From Isoetes taiwanensis (Eukaryota > Streptophyta > Lycopodiopsida > Isoetales > Isoetaceae): DNA of 64,000 nucleotides. The position numbers and the translations under genes were made by a program. Positions 50,656 to 61,800 of the stretch are shown piece after piece (the first letter of the stretch is position 1; the number at the start of each line of letters is the position of its first letter). A model generated the notes under the pieces. It was not told the origin of the DNA. It saw nothing but the letters and a program-made list of their open reading frames with translations, and ran no database searches. Location of the stretch: positions 4,798,112-4,862,111 of the forward strand of contig JAJEKV010000080.1 of the NCBI GenBank assembly GCA_021234155.1, given 5' to 3'.

Positions 50656-50862
50656 CCCCACTGATTTGCCATCTTGTAAGCCTGAATCAGACCTCCATGT
50701 CACTCTCTGAGATGATGGCAATGGACCAGATCTCTGTCCCTCATAGAACAGAATGCCCTTGCCTAATGCATCACCATAGTCAAATCCAGCATTGCAGCCT
50801 TTAGCCAGAAATGAAGCAATGAATATGAAGAGGGTCTTAAATGCAGCAAATCTTAGTTCCAT
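50656..50862 (-). pseudogene. Captured exon 1 of a GH9 endo-beta-1,4-glucanase
   Basis: The minus strand encodes a 69-residue piece: a hydrophobic signal peptide starting [14 protein letters not shown], then [20 protein letters not shown] and [17 protein letters not shown], ending KSVG before a GTATGT donor at 50655. This is the N-terminus of plant GH9 cellulases, secreted or wall-acting enzymes whose next block is VDLXGGYYDAGD. The intron boundary falls where the family's second block should begin, but I find no such block in the following 550 bp. Signal peptide and exon are open and intact, so the capture looks fairly recent. No catalytic domain is present, so no enzyme can result. Confidence 0.8.
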
Positions 50863-51855
50863 GTTGAAAGCAATGCCGAATGAATGTATCATCTAGTGCA
50901 GAAGTTGAGGCAAAAATTGGATTGGCACTAGAAAGGACACTGTGTTAAGACATTGCGGAGGAAATGTGGTTCAGAAGCAGCACCAAAAAAGCTGTGCTGA
51001 AGCCCGAAACTAGAGCTTGAAGACACAGGGCAGAGAAGGGGCTCTTCTTATGAGCAGAGAAATGGATCCTTAAAAGGAGAAGTAACGTAGCAACTGCAGG
51101 CGCAGAGTTTTTGTCGAGGAGTGGAAAGGCAAGCAAAATTAATGACAAAGACCCAACAATAAAAGTCCAATTCAAGCTCGAAATCCCAAGTGTAAAATAT
51201 AGAGAATATACTGAACCTATTGACAATATCAGACCTTTCCAGATCCTTGCATATAAGTCTTGCCACATGTTTCTTTGCCCAATCATCATGTCAACAAATG
51301 CCAACAAGCTTCAACAAGGTACATGCAAGTGCCTCTCGATTTTAAGAGCTGGATAAAGAATGGTGGATTTGAGCTTTGAAATGCATGCTATCAGAGTTGT
51401 AAATTATTCTCAAATGTTTGGGAGGCCATTTGACAACAGGAGATAGCACTGAACCTGTTTAAATCTGACCAGCACATGCCAGAGTTGCAGGATTCCATAT
51501 CCAGGGAACTATGAATAGCAACTCTGATGAATATATAGCTGTGCAACATGATTGCTTCTTGTAGTGCAACCCCAATTCTCTAGAGAATAGCAGGCCCTTG
51601 CATTGTTCTAATCTATGGCGCAGTGCTTGGAATTATTCATAGCCAAGCACTTGGATTTAGTCTCCTTTCTGTGCCATGATGGAGGAAAGCATGAGGATAT
51701 ATTTCTTACATTTGTTCAGAACATATATTTTTAGATTAGGAATTATCCGGAGCATGTGTCGACATTAAATGTCGTGCAGCCAAACTTTTTTTTTACTATG
51801 TCTATTTATACTTTGTCTTATTCTATTCATTTCTTGAGAATGCTGATGGGATGCT
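50863..51855. other. Probable captured GH9 5' flank
   Basis: The minus-strand frame 50945-51307 (120 codons) is hydrophobic and lies just upstream of the GH9 start. It is more likely leader or promoter sequence than a gene. The rest shows no feature beyond AT-rich words such as AATATATAGC near 51530. Confidence 0.3.
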
Positions 51856-51860
51856 TGCAG

Positions 51861-51944
51861 GCTCTTCCTATATTGCTGGATAAGATATTTAATCCTGTGG
51901 CTGCAGTAAGTTTGTCAGTAACTTTTGTTCTTGCTTTTGGCGAG
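51861..51944 (+). pseudogene. Captured exon of a DUF21/CNNM-type protein
   Basis: A 28-codon stretch reads ALPILLDKIFNP, then VTFVLAFGE. This is a transmembrane segment of the plant DUF21 (CNNM/CorC-like, usually with CBS domains) membrane proteins, where ALPIFLD and LFGE(I/V)IPQ are conserved. It is flanked by TTGCAG (ending 51860) and GTTAGA (from 51945), so intron borders came with it and the piece was copied from genomic DNA. The following IPQA block is absent nearby. It lies on the opposite strand to the GH9 piece. Confidence 0.7.
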
Positions 51945-52558
51945 GTTAGAATCTTCTTGCTCAAGCAATTTTGTTATAGTCAGTTTCTTGATGTTGTAGT
52001 TATGGGATTTATATAAGAAGCCTTTGTGTATATTTCTGCGTTGTTACCTTTAAGATTGCTTTGAAATATTTAATCTTTTAATACCGCGCCTCTCTTACAA
52101 CTAAAGGATAAGAAAGACAGAAAAATGAAAAATTGATTGTCTTATCCATAAGTTCCATCAGTTGCATTGCTACATCCTCTTGAGTTTTTTCATAATGCTT
52201 CAAAACAGCTTCCGTTGAGGTATCCTTCTTCCTTTACCCATTCTTGATAGTATGCCATTGGACCTATTTCGTTTCTTCTTGCTTCTTCTGCTTGGATTCT
52301 GGAACATATGATATGCACAGCAAAAAAACCTAAGAACACTTGTGTACAGAAATTTATTGTAAAGTCTTGAACGTCAACTTTGGAAGTTTACAGTGGGATA
52401 AAGAAATTATACAGTGGGATACAGAATTTGAGAACCGCACTTTTGGCAGGGTTGTAATCTAATATGTTTTAATGATTATTTAACTCACATGGATACAATA
52501 AGAACATGCTTAGTGAATACACCTCAGGTTGCTCCACTCTGATCTCTTCGACTTGACA

Positions 52559-55500
52559 ATGAAGAGAAATAGGGGGTTAGGGCTGAAGAGGCCAGAATTT
52601 ACTGCTAAAAGCCAACTAAAGCTTTGCCTTTGTGATAAATGTCGAAAGAAGAATCCAGCAGGTGTGTTGATTCCTTACTCGACTTGGTGGGATCACGACA
52701 AGGAGTCCAAGTTTGCATCACACATGGCAAGCATTCGCAAATCCAAAACCGTGGTAAGGGACTGCATTTGTCAGTGCCAACGGTGTGTTCTTGTCAATCC
52801 TAGTGGTTTGTCCTTTAGGCAGGCAGAGTATGTACGGCATCTGCGCATAGATAATGCAAATCTCGGCTTTGACCCGCAATGCGTTGGGAATGAAGAAAAT
52901 AGGAATGACGCCTGTGACGATGCAATGCATGTAACGGAAGAGTTGCATGTCGATGAGGAAATAGAGCATGGCCATGTCTATGGCTGTCATGAAGATATCA
53001 ATAGTGACCATAACGTGGACGCTACTCCAGAAGATCAGATGGATGAAATTGGTAGTCATCCTGATGTCTTTCTTACCGTGGAAGATCAGCTGGAAGGCGA
53101 TGGATACGAGGAGGATTTTGATGACAGGGATGGCCATAGGGTTTACCAAAGGAAAGTCATTTCTGATGCTACACTAGATGACCAGATTCTCATGGCAATT
53201 TTGGAGTTGGAGAACGTCCTTGACATGCACTCGGTGTCTGAAAGTCTGAGGGATGACATTCTTAGAATTCTATTCGGTGACAATAAAGAACCTAGCTTAG
53301 CAGCCTTGCTCTCTCGAAAGGACAAGTGGGATAGGTTAATAAGTGGACACAAAGTGCCTTCTACTTCAAAGACCATGAAACGTTTTCTGAAGAACTTGGG
53401 CCTCACACCAGTTCAGCGATATGCAATTTGCTACCACAAGGAGGGGTTTGAAGGAGTGAAGAACCATGTCTATGCTGCTGTAGATGATGACGAGGCTGTT
53501 GTTACTCGCTCCAATGCACAGGTCTGCCCAACGTGCTACATGACGCGGAAGGAGGGTGTCCAATTTGCAGTAATTCCTTTGGCAAACCGCGTTAGGCAGT
53601 TGTGCTCAGTGCCTTCAATTTGTTGGAACCTACTTCATAGTTGGAGGTTGCGAGATGATTGGCTTGGCAAGTCAGTTGATTGTGCACCACAGGTATTACA
53701 TATTACTGACAAGCTTATGGTTCCCTTGACAGGGTTGCACTTGATTATCGAAATTTTGTAACTTGTTAATCTGCATTCTCTTGGCAGTTCATGAATCATT
53801 TCTGTCACGGCAGAATTTGGAGACAGAGGCAAGACCTATGGAACCCAAAAGCAAGGATAGAGCTGCCAGCCATGTATCCAAGGTGTGACACAGGGCATAG
53901 ATGTTGGCCCGATGTTCACCCTGCAGTAAAGGACAAGGAGGAGCATGAGAATGGCTTCTATGTACAATGTGTGAATTGTTCCATGCATTTTGGATATGAA
54001 CCAAGGTACATCGCAGGGGATCCGCGACATTGGGCTGCGATGTTGCCGCGAGATGGTTTCGAGCTGCATCAACAAAAATTCGTTCCGTTGAAGCCTACAC
54101 TCTGGTAATCCTTAATGGAGATCCGACCTTTGCCCGAAGTCGAGAGGCATTTCTTCTTCCGCTTATGTACATTCCCATGAACAAGTTCGAACAAGGACCC
54201 GGATGTGTTTGACGAAGTTCAAGACATTGTAGTGAGAATGATTGACCGTCTCTTTTGCCATGGAACGGAAGTGGACTATCTTTTGATTGATGTCCCTGAT
54301 TTTGAGGGTGTGAAGTTTAATCGGCGTTTCATCCACAGGACCTCCTTCTTTGGTTTCATGGGTGACCATATTGCACACTGTGCAATCAGCAAAACTTCTC
54401 AAGGTTTTTGTTTAGTGTAATGAAACTTTTGTGTATTGCATTTACTTGAGAAGTTGCTAGGCTGCGTAGAACCAGATTGTTCCTTACACTTCAAATTGAC
54501 TTTAGGTGGCCTGAACCCTTGCCGTTACTGCCATGTTCGCACGGAAGGCGTTTACAAGGACCTGCACAGGAAAGCGAGATTTCCAGATGAACCAAAGACG
54601 ATGGATTTTATTCTCAAGTCGATTGAGAAGTACAAAAGGAACAAATCAACTTTCAGGGAGCATGGAGTGAAAGGGAAGTCCACGTTGATACGATTGCATC
54701 ATTCGCAAGGGCACGATCTCACTGCGCATCACCCTATAGACGCAATGCACACAGTCGCGCTTGGTAACGCTTTGAACGCATTCAAACCACAGAATGTAGA
54801 ATGTAGCAATAGATTGGGTGATAACTTCGGTCTGGTGTGAGTGTTTATAATTCATGAGAATTATAGATAACACGAGCTGGTTACATCGGGAGGTTAGTGT
54901 GAACGTGTATAGAGAGCTTGAACATCTCTGAAGTTCAAAAACTTAAAGTTTATGCTTTGCACTCCATTACCAAATGGGATTTTTGTCTTTTTCGCGTGTG
55001 TGGCTAAAGACACTAATGAGGGAACTTTTAGGTTGCCGGAGGTAAAAGATGGAGACACTTCTAAACGTAAAGGAAGTTGAGAGGCGATAGTGGAGATCAA
55101 GCGGAACCGCACACCATATTTACGCTTATAGAAGATTTCCGGTCGCGAACCTTTTACACGCAGAGGGATTACGGAAAGCGGATGAACATCAAAGTTTTGG
55201 CGCCAGTTTATCTTGAATATGTTTTTGGTGGACTTATCTCTAAAGAGAGAATGCAGCTACATCAACTTCGGCCGATTCTTTGCCGTCTCATATATGACTA
55301 TTCAAGAAATAGTGGCTGGTCCCAAGAAGGCCTCGATTGTCTTGCTAATCTACAAGTCTCCTGGAGGGTTATGAGTGAGGCGTTTCTTGGAGAGAACTGC
55401 AAGATTATTCATCATCTTTTTGGGTCTAGGCACATGATTCAAGACATTCGCAATTACGGTGGGCTGGATGGCACTTGGTGTTACAGGAGCCTAGGTGCCA
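52559..55500 (+). CDS. tnp2/EnSpm-like transposase, split by introns
   Basis: Exon 1 (52559-53692) encodes 378 residues: an N-terminal Cys cluster (CLCDKC, then CICQCQRC about 45 residues on), an acidic Asp/Glu-rich middle, and a SRKDKW...KRFLKNLGLTPVQRYAI segment. A phase-0 intron (53693-53787) leads to exon 2 with CDTGHRCWPDVHP, LLPLMYIP and DVFDEVQDIVVRMIDRL. A phase-1 intron (54404-54515) leads to exon 3 with NPCRYCHV and HHPIDAMHTVALG, the tnp2-family CxxC and D-MH signatures. A last segment (55077-55500) has KIIHHLFGSRHMI and YGGLDGTW, matching the family's H-x-x-H/FGPL block. Two compensating frame changes (about 54105 and 54200) and an unclear junction at 54840-55077 suggest mild decay. 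The DNA-cutting residues cannot be placed by eye. It resembles the broad tnp2 or Plavaka type more than classic maize TNPD. Confidence 0.7.
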
Positions 55501-56012
55501 TGTTGGAGCCCACATGGCATGTTTGAGCCACCTTGGCATGTTTGAGCCACCTTGGCATTTCAAAGCCTGGGTGGCATGTTTGAGCCCCGACCTTTTCATC
55601 CACTACGTCCCTCGGCATCCCCGTAGATCTATGACATATAGCAAATTTGATAACTGCAGTGCCTGTTTGTGGAATCACCGAGGGGGAAAATTGTGTTTTT
55701 TTACGACAAACTTCCAACACCCAAGCATGTGGAATCTAGCCCTTAGAGCCACCTTGGCATGTTAGAGCCTAGGTGGCATGTTGGAGCCCACATGGCATGT
55801 TTTAGCCACCTTGGCATGCGGAAGCCACCTTGGCATTTCAGAGCCCTAGGTGGCATGTTTGAGCCACCTTGGCATATTGGAGCCAAGGTGGCATGTTTGA
55901 GCCACCTTGGCATGTAGGAGCCTAGGTGGAATGGTGAAGCCCACATGGAATGTTTGAGCCACCTTGGCATGTTGGAGCCTAGGTGGCATGTTGGCTACCA
56001 ACCGGTTGGCAT
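55486..56012. repeat. 20-bp palindrome-bearing tandem array
   Basis: Units like GGCATGTTTGAGCCACCTTG repeat head to tail in two blocks (55486-55590 and 55746-56012), with GCCTAGGTGGC and CCCACATGGC variants. GCCACCTTGGC and GCCTAGGTGGC are themselves near-palindromes, so the array can fold many ways. It abuts the transposase gene's 3' end. Frames through it are not coding, since 20 is not a multiple of three. Confidence 0.8.
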
Positions 56013-57330
56013 GATGGATCCACGGGGTACAACATCCGAACCATAACAAATAGCGTTATGACATCAATCAAACCTAAATAATGGGAGTTTTAACAATTTA
56101 AAAACATGAACCTTTGATGATGGAGATTACGTGGAATCTCCCATCATCTAAAGCCCCACAATTAACGATACCTTGAGTCCCACAATACAATACCTTGAGT
56201 GTATTGCTAGATGTAGTGGTGAAACACTTGGCCTTTTACATGTTAATCATACACAATTTAAGACAACTCCGGCCCGTGCAATATTCAAAGGTTGATGTCC
56301 TAAGGGTGTTCATCCAAAGGTTAGCCCCTTATTGTCCTTCATTAATGGTGATGAGGTATTGCACTTTGGCCCTACAAATATCACAACACTGGGTCCATAA
56401 CATATTGCCACACAATAAAAAGAAGACAAGCGTGCTTTCTGAGAATACAAATATTCAAACGCGTTCACAAGGCAAGTGTGGCGTGTAAGATTTAGGCTAT
56501 CGGTTTACTTATGATCCCGAGCTTGATGTTCCTAACCTCTAGTGCATCCAGGTGATGGTGGATGAACTACTTCACTCAGATTCCTAAGCTTTCAAGTTGC
56601 TAGATTTACCAATATGAGCACAATTAGCTTGTCATGAAAAATAACATTAGCTATTGGTATCTCTTTTTTTTTTTAAAACTTTTCAAGTAGGTTGATGAGG
56701 CTGAGGCAACATTTATTGGCAATTGGGACACACTCAAGAATGGGCACGGGTTCCTTCTAGTACTACGAGCATGGCGAGGTCTCAAACAAACTTCGGTGTT
56801 ATGTAATTTGCCACCGCATTATAGGAATTTAATGGAGCGGATGTTGTTGTTTCTTGGTGACTGACACATTGCATTTGAGCGTTAGGTTTGCCCACCAAAT
56901 GACCGCTACTCGCCTTTGTATTATTCCAATTTCAAAATTTGTTGGGAGCTACATGTGCTACTCATGCCATCATGTAAACCTTCGAGATTGCTAGATTTAG
57001 TGGTTCCCAAACATACAAAGGTCACCATGTTAATTATTCCCATCATGCGGCATTCAAAGGCCCCGATTGCTAGATTTAGTAGTTCCCAAACATACAAAGT
57101 CACCATTTAATTATTCCCATGCAACATTCAAAGGTCCCCATGCAATATTTCAAGGTTCCCATATTAAACATTCCTCCAAGGAATTCAAACGTACAATCTT
57201 GAATGATTCGGGAGGGAACGGAGGGAATGAATGAGAGCGCCAGTAGTACGTCCTCGGGAGGTGGAGCCAGAGCGGTGCATTCTCCTACTCTTACTCTTGA
57301 TCCATAAATACTCCAAGCCTGAGACTCCGG
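56013..57330. other. Spacer with a hairpin and a 79-bp duplication
   Basis: GATGATGGAGATT (56116) pairs with AATCTCCCATCATC (to 56148), a hairpin with a one-base bulge. GATTGCTAGATTTAGT starts two tandem copies at 56986 and 57065 containing TTCCCAAACATACAAAG and ATTATTCCCAT. Near 57303 CATAAATA lies about 25 bp ahead of the next gene's ATG; it could be a TATA-like element if the leader is very short. No gene is seen. Confidence 0.5.
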
Positions 57331-57334
57331 CTTC

Positions 57335-58633
57335 ATGGCTCCTCCTAAAATCTCTGTAGCTGAATTCAAGACCTGGAGCTGGGAGCGGATTTATGAACAC
57401 ATTGCAGGCATGGCAATGTTTGCAGGGGACCAATGGCATGATGATCGAGAGATCATCAGGAAAGCTTTGCAAAAGGAAAGGGTGAATGGAATGGCGTTTT
57501 TGAGGCTCCAAATGGACGATTGGAGGCGAATTCCTGATGTCCCACTAGGCATTGCCAGTTCGTTAGTGGCAATAGCTGAAGAGATCTCTCACCCAAAGGG
57601 CACACCCTCATCTGTACATGGGCTTTCTACATGTGCAAAGGCTTCAGCTGGTTATGTAACAAGCGGTTCATCTTTGCTGGGCCGATTTGATGCAGTTGAG
57701 TCTAAACAGCTCCTAGCTTATGACCCAAAATTGCTGTATACAAAATCAAGAAGGGGAAGCTGCAACCATTTAGATCTAAAGAGAGCAGGACTTGATGAGC
57801 AGAGTGGAGGAATGCTCTTACAGTTGCAAGTAATTCGAAGATGGGCAGCCAAGTACTTCCCCATATATGATGAAGTGAATTTTAGTAAGGAAAACGTGGA
57901 GGAGAGAAAATTGCGGACAGAGGTGGCTCAAGAGATACTTGCAAGTGGTTCTTTGAAGCCTATAAAGCTTGAGGGAGGACAACAGCGCTTGCCAACTATG
58001 GATTTTGTTACACACAAGTAAGTATATTGTAGGAGTTTTACTGCATAAATATAGATGCAAAACTCTCAGTTAGACAGAAGAAAGTGCATGCTTCATTTCA
58101 TTTTTCTAAACTCGCCCTTGCTGGAGAGTTCAGTAAGGATAGCATTAGATTTTAAGTGTTAGGGTGAACCTGATTTGAAGGTGTAACTTGAACTTTAAAT
58201 TTCATCTACAGATGTGACTTGAATCTAATTTTATTAGCTGAATCTCTTTTCTTATTTGTTGAGCCATTTTTTTGCTAAGTATTGTTTCTCTTTGGATGGC
58301 AGGATTACAGCATACTTGCATGACAAGAGAGCTCGGTTGAAAGAGGGACTCAGGAAGCAGAAGCCTCAAAGAGACTATGACTTTGGCCATAGCACAGTAT
58401 GCCTCCTTGGAACTCAACGAATTCTGGAGTTAAGGGAGCTGAAATTCTGTGAGCGGGTCTACTATGCATTGCAAAAGAGAGAGAGAGCATTTGAAGACCT
58501 CACTGCTATCGTTGGGTCAGCTGTAGTACTTGGAATTCATGAGGAGGGTACAATCTTGCTTGAGCTAGAGGTGTCCATCAAGGCGATTGTAGATCTTGAA
58601 GACTTAGGGCAAGGAACTGTTTGCCCACAGTAG
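57335..58633 (+). CDS. Two-exon gene, SAM-like N-terminal domain
   Basis: Exon 1 is 57335-58017 and exon 2 is 58303-58633, joined by a phase-2 intron with a GTAAGT donor and a GGCAG acceptor. The product is 337 residues and fully open. The ATG context (CTTCATGG) is good. Residues about 15-75 (WERIYEHIAG...VNGMAFLRLQMDDWRRI...VPLGIASSLVAIAEEI) have the spacing of a sterile alpha motif domain, with G-x-x-F/L-L-x-L followed by a leucine/isoleucine helix. The rest, with basic helices (KRARLKEGLRKQKPQRDYDF) and a C-terminal part rich in Leu and Glu, is unrecognised. It lies inside the giant transposon, in the same orientation as the transposase, and may be a TNPA-like DNA-binding or oligomerising accessory. 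A captured host gene is the alternative. Confidence 0.65.
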
Positions 58634-58855
58634 TAATTTGTCAATATCTGATCTATCCGTGGAGGTAATCAATTGTGCATGTTCTTTCCTATATATAGTT
58701 CAGTTTGTTGTTTACTATGAAATGGATGCTTTGGCCAAAGGCATAGGTACTAACTCTCTTCACATAATGTGGATTGGAAGGTCTGCAATGCAATGCTGAA
58801 AGGTAGGTCTAATGCTTCAATTTCTTGGTCCTCTATATTCATCCAATAGGAGCAG

Positions 58856-60612
58856 GTTCTCTGGCCGGAGTGCATGACAGACCTGAACGGGGACATCCAT
58901 GGTCGTAGAGCGGTGAAACGAAAGGTAAAACCATTTAATTCTATTTCATTCAATTGTTTGTTGAAATTTATTGCAAATTTGAATCTTTAATACAAATGTA
59001 ATCAGATCTGCAAACTTGGAAAGCCTTTTTTGAAGCTTTTTCCAAAGTAGTGCATTTATACCTGGAGGTGGATTAAAAGGATTGATTCAATCTTTACTAA
59101 AATCTTGATCCAACTAATTTTAACTAATTTGAGTTATCATAAAATTAATATCTGCGTCCTTATGATGTCAATGTTGGGTTTACAGGGTTCTCATGGTTGT
59201 CCATGAGAGATGTGAGTTGCAACGTTCTTAAACTAAAGCTAGAGTCAATTAGATCCGAGACTCCAGTAATGTGCCACTTAGGTGATGTTTGAAATTGAGT
59301 TAATAGAGATGTTTCAAGGGTTCTTAAACTAAAGCTAGAGTCAATTACGGCTGAGACTCCAGTAACGTGTCACTTAGATGAAGCTTCCATCTGGTGCTAA
59401 CATCATTATTGTTAAATGCCAGAAATTATCAAATAGGGACACTGCTCCTTCAAGCAGCAAGGATCCGCAGCAGCAGCCAGAGATGGAGATGGAGATAGAG
59501 ACGACGCAAAATTCAAAGGTACAATTTCTATTGACTGCATTTCCGTGCGCCTCTTTAAATAAAGATTGGCTACGCATCGGTTAGTCATCGATTGATAGAA
59601 GGTATTTGCCTTGCTTAAGTCTTGTAACAGTATTGAAACTTCTTGTGACTTGCGGTGTTGTAGCAATGGAGCTTGCATCCATGGGCGTTGTTGAAGCATT
59701 TTGGGAATACGATCATCAGTTGACAGAGAATGGATGGCAGACTGAGAGGGTTGGCAAAGATGGATGCAACAAGGTCATTTCCAGAGGATGTGATGGAGGA
59801 TAAGGATAAGGAGAACAAAAGTGCAGATGTAAGTGGTAAATTTATGCTTAGACGTTATAATTGCAATGGATTGCCAATTACTGACACCTTGACTAAATAG
59901 GATGACAATGATAAGTGGCAGAAAGGGGATGACATAGTTCTATTTAATGAGAATGGTGAAGTGGTTTTTCAGGGGGGAAGTTAAGTCACACGAGGAGGAG
60001 TTATTAGTGCTGATACAAGGAGTGACGGATAAAGCCGGAGCTGATGTGATCAAATCGATGGTTGTCTATCCTCCAAAACCCATGACATGGTCTCCTAATT
60101 CGGTACATTCTCTTCATTTCAATTATTTTAAGAAAGCTTCATACTGTTTTAATTATTCTTAAATAAATGATGTACATACCCTGTTTCTGTTATGTTATGG
60201 TAGAAATTCTGCTGTAAACTGCTTAGTATACCCTTCGACAAATTTTCCTTTTATTGTCTTAAATGTATAAGCTATTTTACAGGTACGTAGGTGGTTAGAG
60301 GATGATGAAGAAACGATGGACATTCCAGTTTATCATCTGCCAAAAACATGGAAGAACAAGCTGCGTAAGAGGAGCGTAGGGGATTTGCGAGTTCTTGCTC
60401 AGTTTGTTCTTCAAGAGAAGCGCGTTTCTAAGGATCGAATCCTGATTTTCTGCAAAGACAAGCTTGAGGGAAAATTTACTTTAAAAAGCACGAAAATAGA
60501 TGATCTCATAGCAGAATTTGTTGAGCATTGCTTGGAGTCGCGTATGCTGTTGGTGAAGACAAGTGCTTGGGAAGACACAAAGTTTGAGGAGCATCAACTC
60601 CTCCTCATGTAG
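58856..60612 (+). CDS. Multi-exon gene of unknown function
   Basis: Five candidate exons, all phase 0: 58856-58924 (VLWPECMTDLNGDIHGRR), 59378-59518 (MKLPSGANIIIVKCQKLS, then Ser/Gln/Glu-rich), 59727-59828 (acidic EDVMEDKDKENKSAD), 59901-60102 (KWQKGDDIVLFNENGEVVFQ, then SHEEELLVLIQGVTDKAGAD) and 60283-60612 (WLEDDEETMDIPVYHLPKTW to FEEHQLLLM). Borders are good (GTAAAA, GTACAA, GTAAGT, GTACAT donors). The fourth exon is one base too long: a run of six G near 59972 breaks the frame where five would keep it open. Either the gene is newly damaged or an alternative acceptor (TTTTTCAG, 59971) is used. The first exon lacks a start codon, so an upstream exon is missing. No domain is recognised; the C-terminus looks helical. 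Confidence 0.5.
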
Positions 60613-60709
60613 CTGTGCTAGCTGAATTCAAACTGGTGACTCGGATCTTGGTGAATCTGATCAAAACTTGAGTTTGTGACTTAAATACCTGTTCTATTTT
60701 GTCTATCTG

Positions 60710-60995
60710 TGGCTTCATAATCAGTTAAAGCCTTTTTAACTTCGAAAATATGTGGCTCAGTTAAACCTTTTTGAACTTCGAAAATATGTGGCTTCAAAAT
60801 CAGATAAAAGTTTTTTAACTTCAAAAATATGTGGTTTCGAAATCAGTTTTAAACTTCAAAAATATTTGTTAGCTATTAGTTATCCACAACATTGATCCTA
60901 AGATCCTGAAATCTGGAATGTCCATGTGGCAAAATAAAATACTATACCTATAGTATAGTTTATAGAATATACTATAGGATATACTTATAGAATAT
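60710..60995. repeat. AT-rich short tandem repeats
   Basis: ACTTCGAAAATATGTGG and variants recur about every 35-43 bp at 60739, 60775, 60818 and 60853. A run of TATAGAATATACTATA words follows at about 60940-60995. These lie just 3' of the last gene and may hold its polyadenylation region. Confidence 0.55.
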
Positions 60996-61019
60996 ACTAT
61001 ATATTTTTTACAAAGTTTG

Positions 61020-61780
61020 GACGTGTCATTTTTTGCTTCTTACGTGTAGTTTTTTGCCATTGTGTTTTGTTGAAGTGTTGATAATTTTCTCTTTAGATGC
61101 ATTGTCTTTTCTTTTCCATCCGTGGACCTTTTATGTTGTTTTCTATAAGTGTTGTAGTAATCATTTTCCACATATTGTAAGCGTGCCTTCTTGATCAAAA
61201 TCAACACAGAAAAATAGAGTTCCTCTTTCCTATCCATGGAGATTTCTCATAGTTTTGTTTATAGTATTGTAATATTCGTTTCCCACGTATCATACTATCT
61301 AAAACAACGTATTTAATTGAAGAAAATTCAACGTATACGTGTGGATATATCACGTAGTATTTTTTTTTATAGTGTTGTAATATTAGTTTCCCACGTATTG
61401 TTAATATATAAAACAACGCCTCTTATTTGAAGAAAGACAATGCCTAGTAACAACAGTATTTGTTTTCCTTTTCCATGTCTGGACTTATCATATAGTTTTT
61501 TTCTTTCTAATGTAGTAATATTGGTTTTCCATGTGTTGTAAGGTCTAAAACAATGTGTCTTATATTGAGAACAAACAACAGTTAGTTGCACTAGAAACAA
61601 TAGTGAGAAAATAAAACAACACATTGAAATTTTACCTTAAAACTATGTCAGTTTCGTATGCATAGACTTTTTGGATAAAAACAACATGTTGTTTCTAGCA
61701 TTTTCGGAACAATACTATGGGTGGTCTTCAGGTGTTGTTTTTTGGCAAAAAATACAGCATAAAACTACACATAGAGCCAA
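61020..61780. repeat. Right subterminal repeat array
   Basis: GTAATATTNGTTTCCCACGT recurs at about 61268, 61378 and 61506, with AAAACAACG and TTATTTGAAGAAA between, at a step of about 108-128 bp. Near 61630 TTTTACCTTAAAACTATG is the complement of a left-array motif (CATAGTTTTAAGGTAAAA against CGTAGTTTTATGGTA), so part of the array mirrors the left side. Confidence 0.5.
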
Positions 61781-61800
61781 ATTTGGGGTTAGTGTGTTTA

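Noticed and set aside
50945-51307. 120-codon hydrophobic minus-strand frame
   Set aside because: It lies directly upstream of the captured GH9 start and has no recognisable fold; it is most simply captured 5' flank.
55743-56049. Minus-strand frames with repeated PRWLKHA-type peptides
   Set aside because: They come from the 20-bp array, whose period breaks any frame; the peptide pattern reflects DNA repetition.
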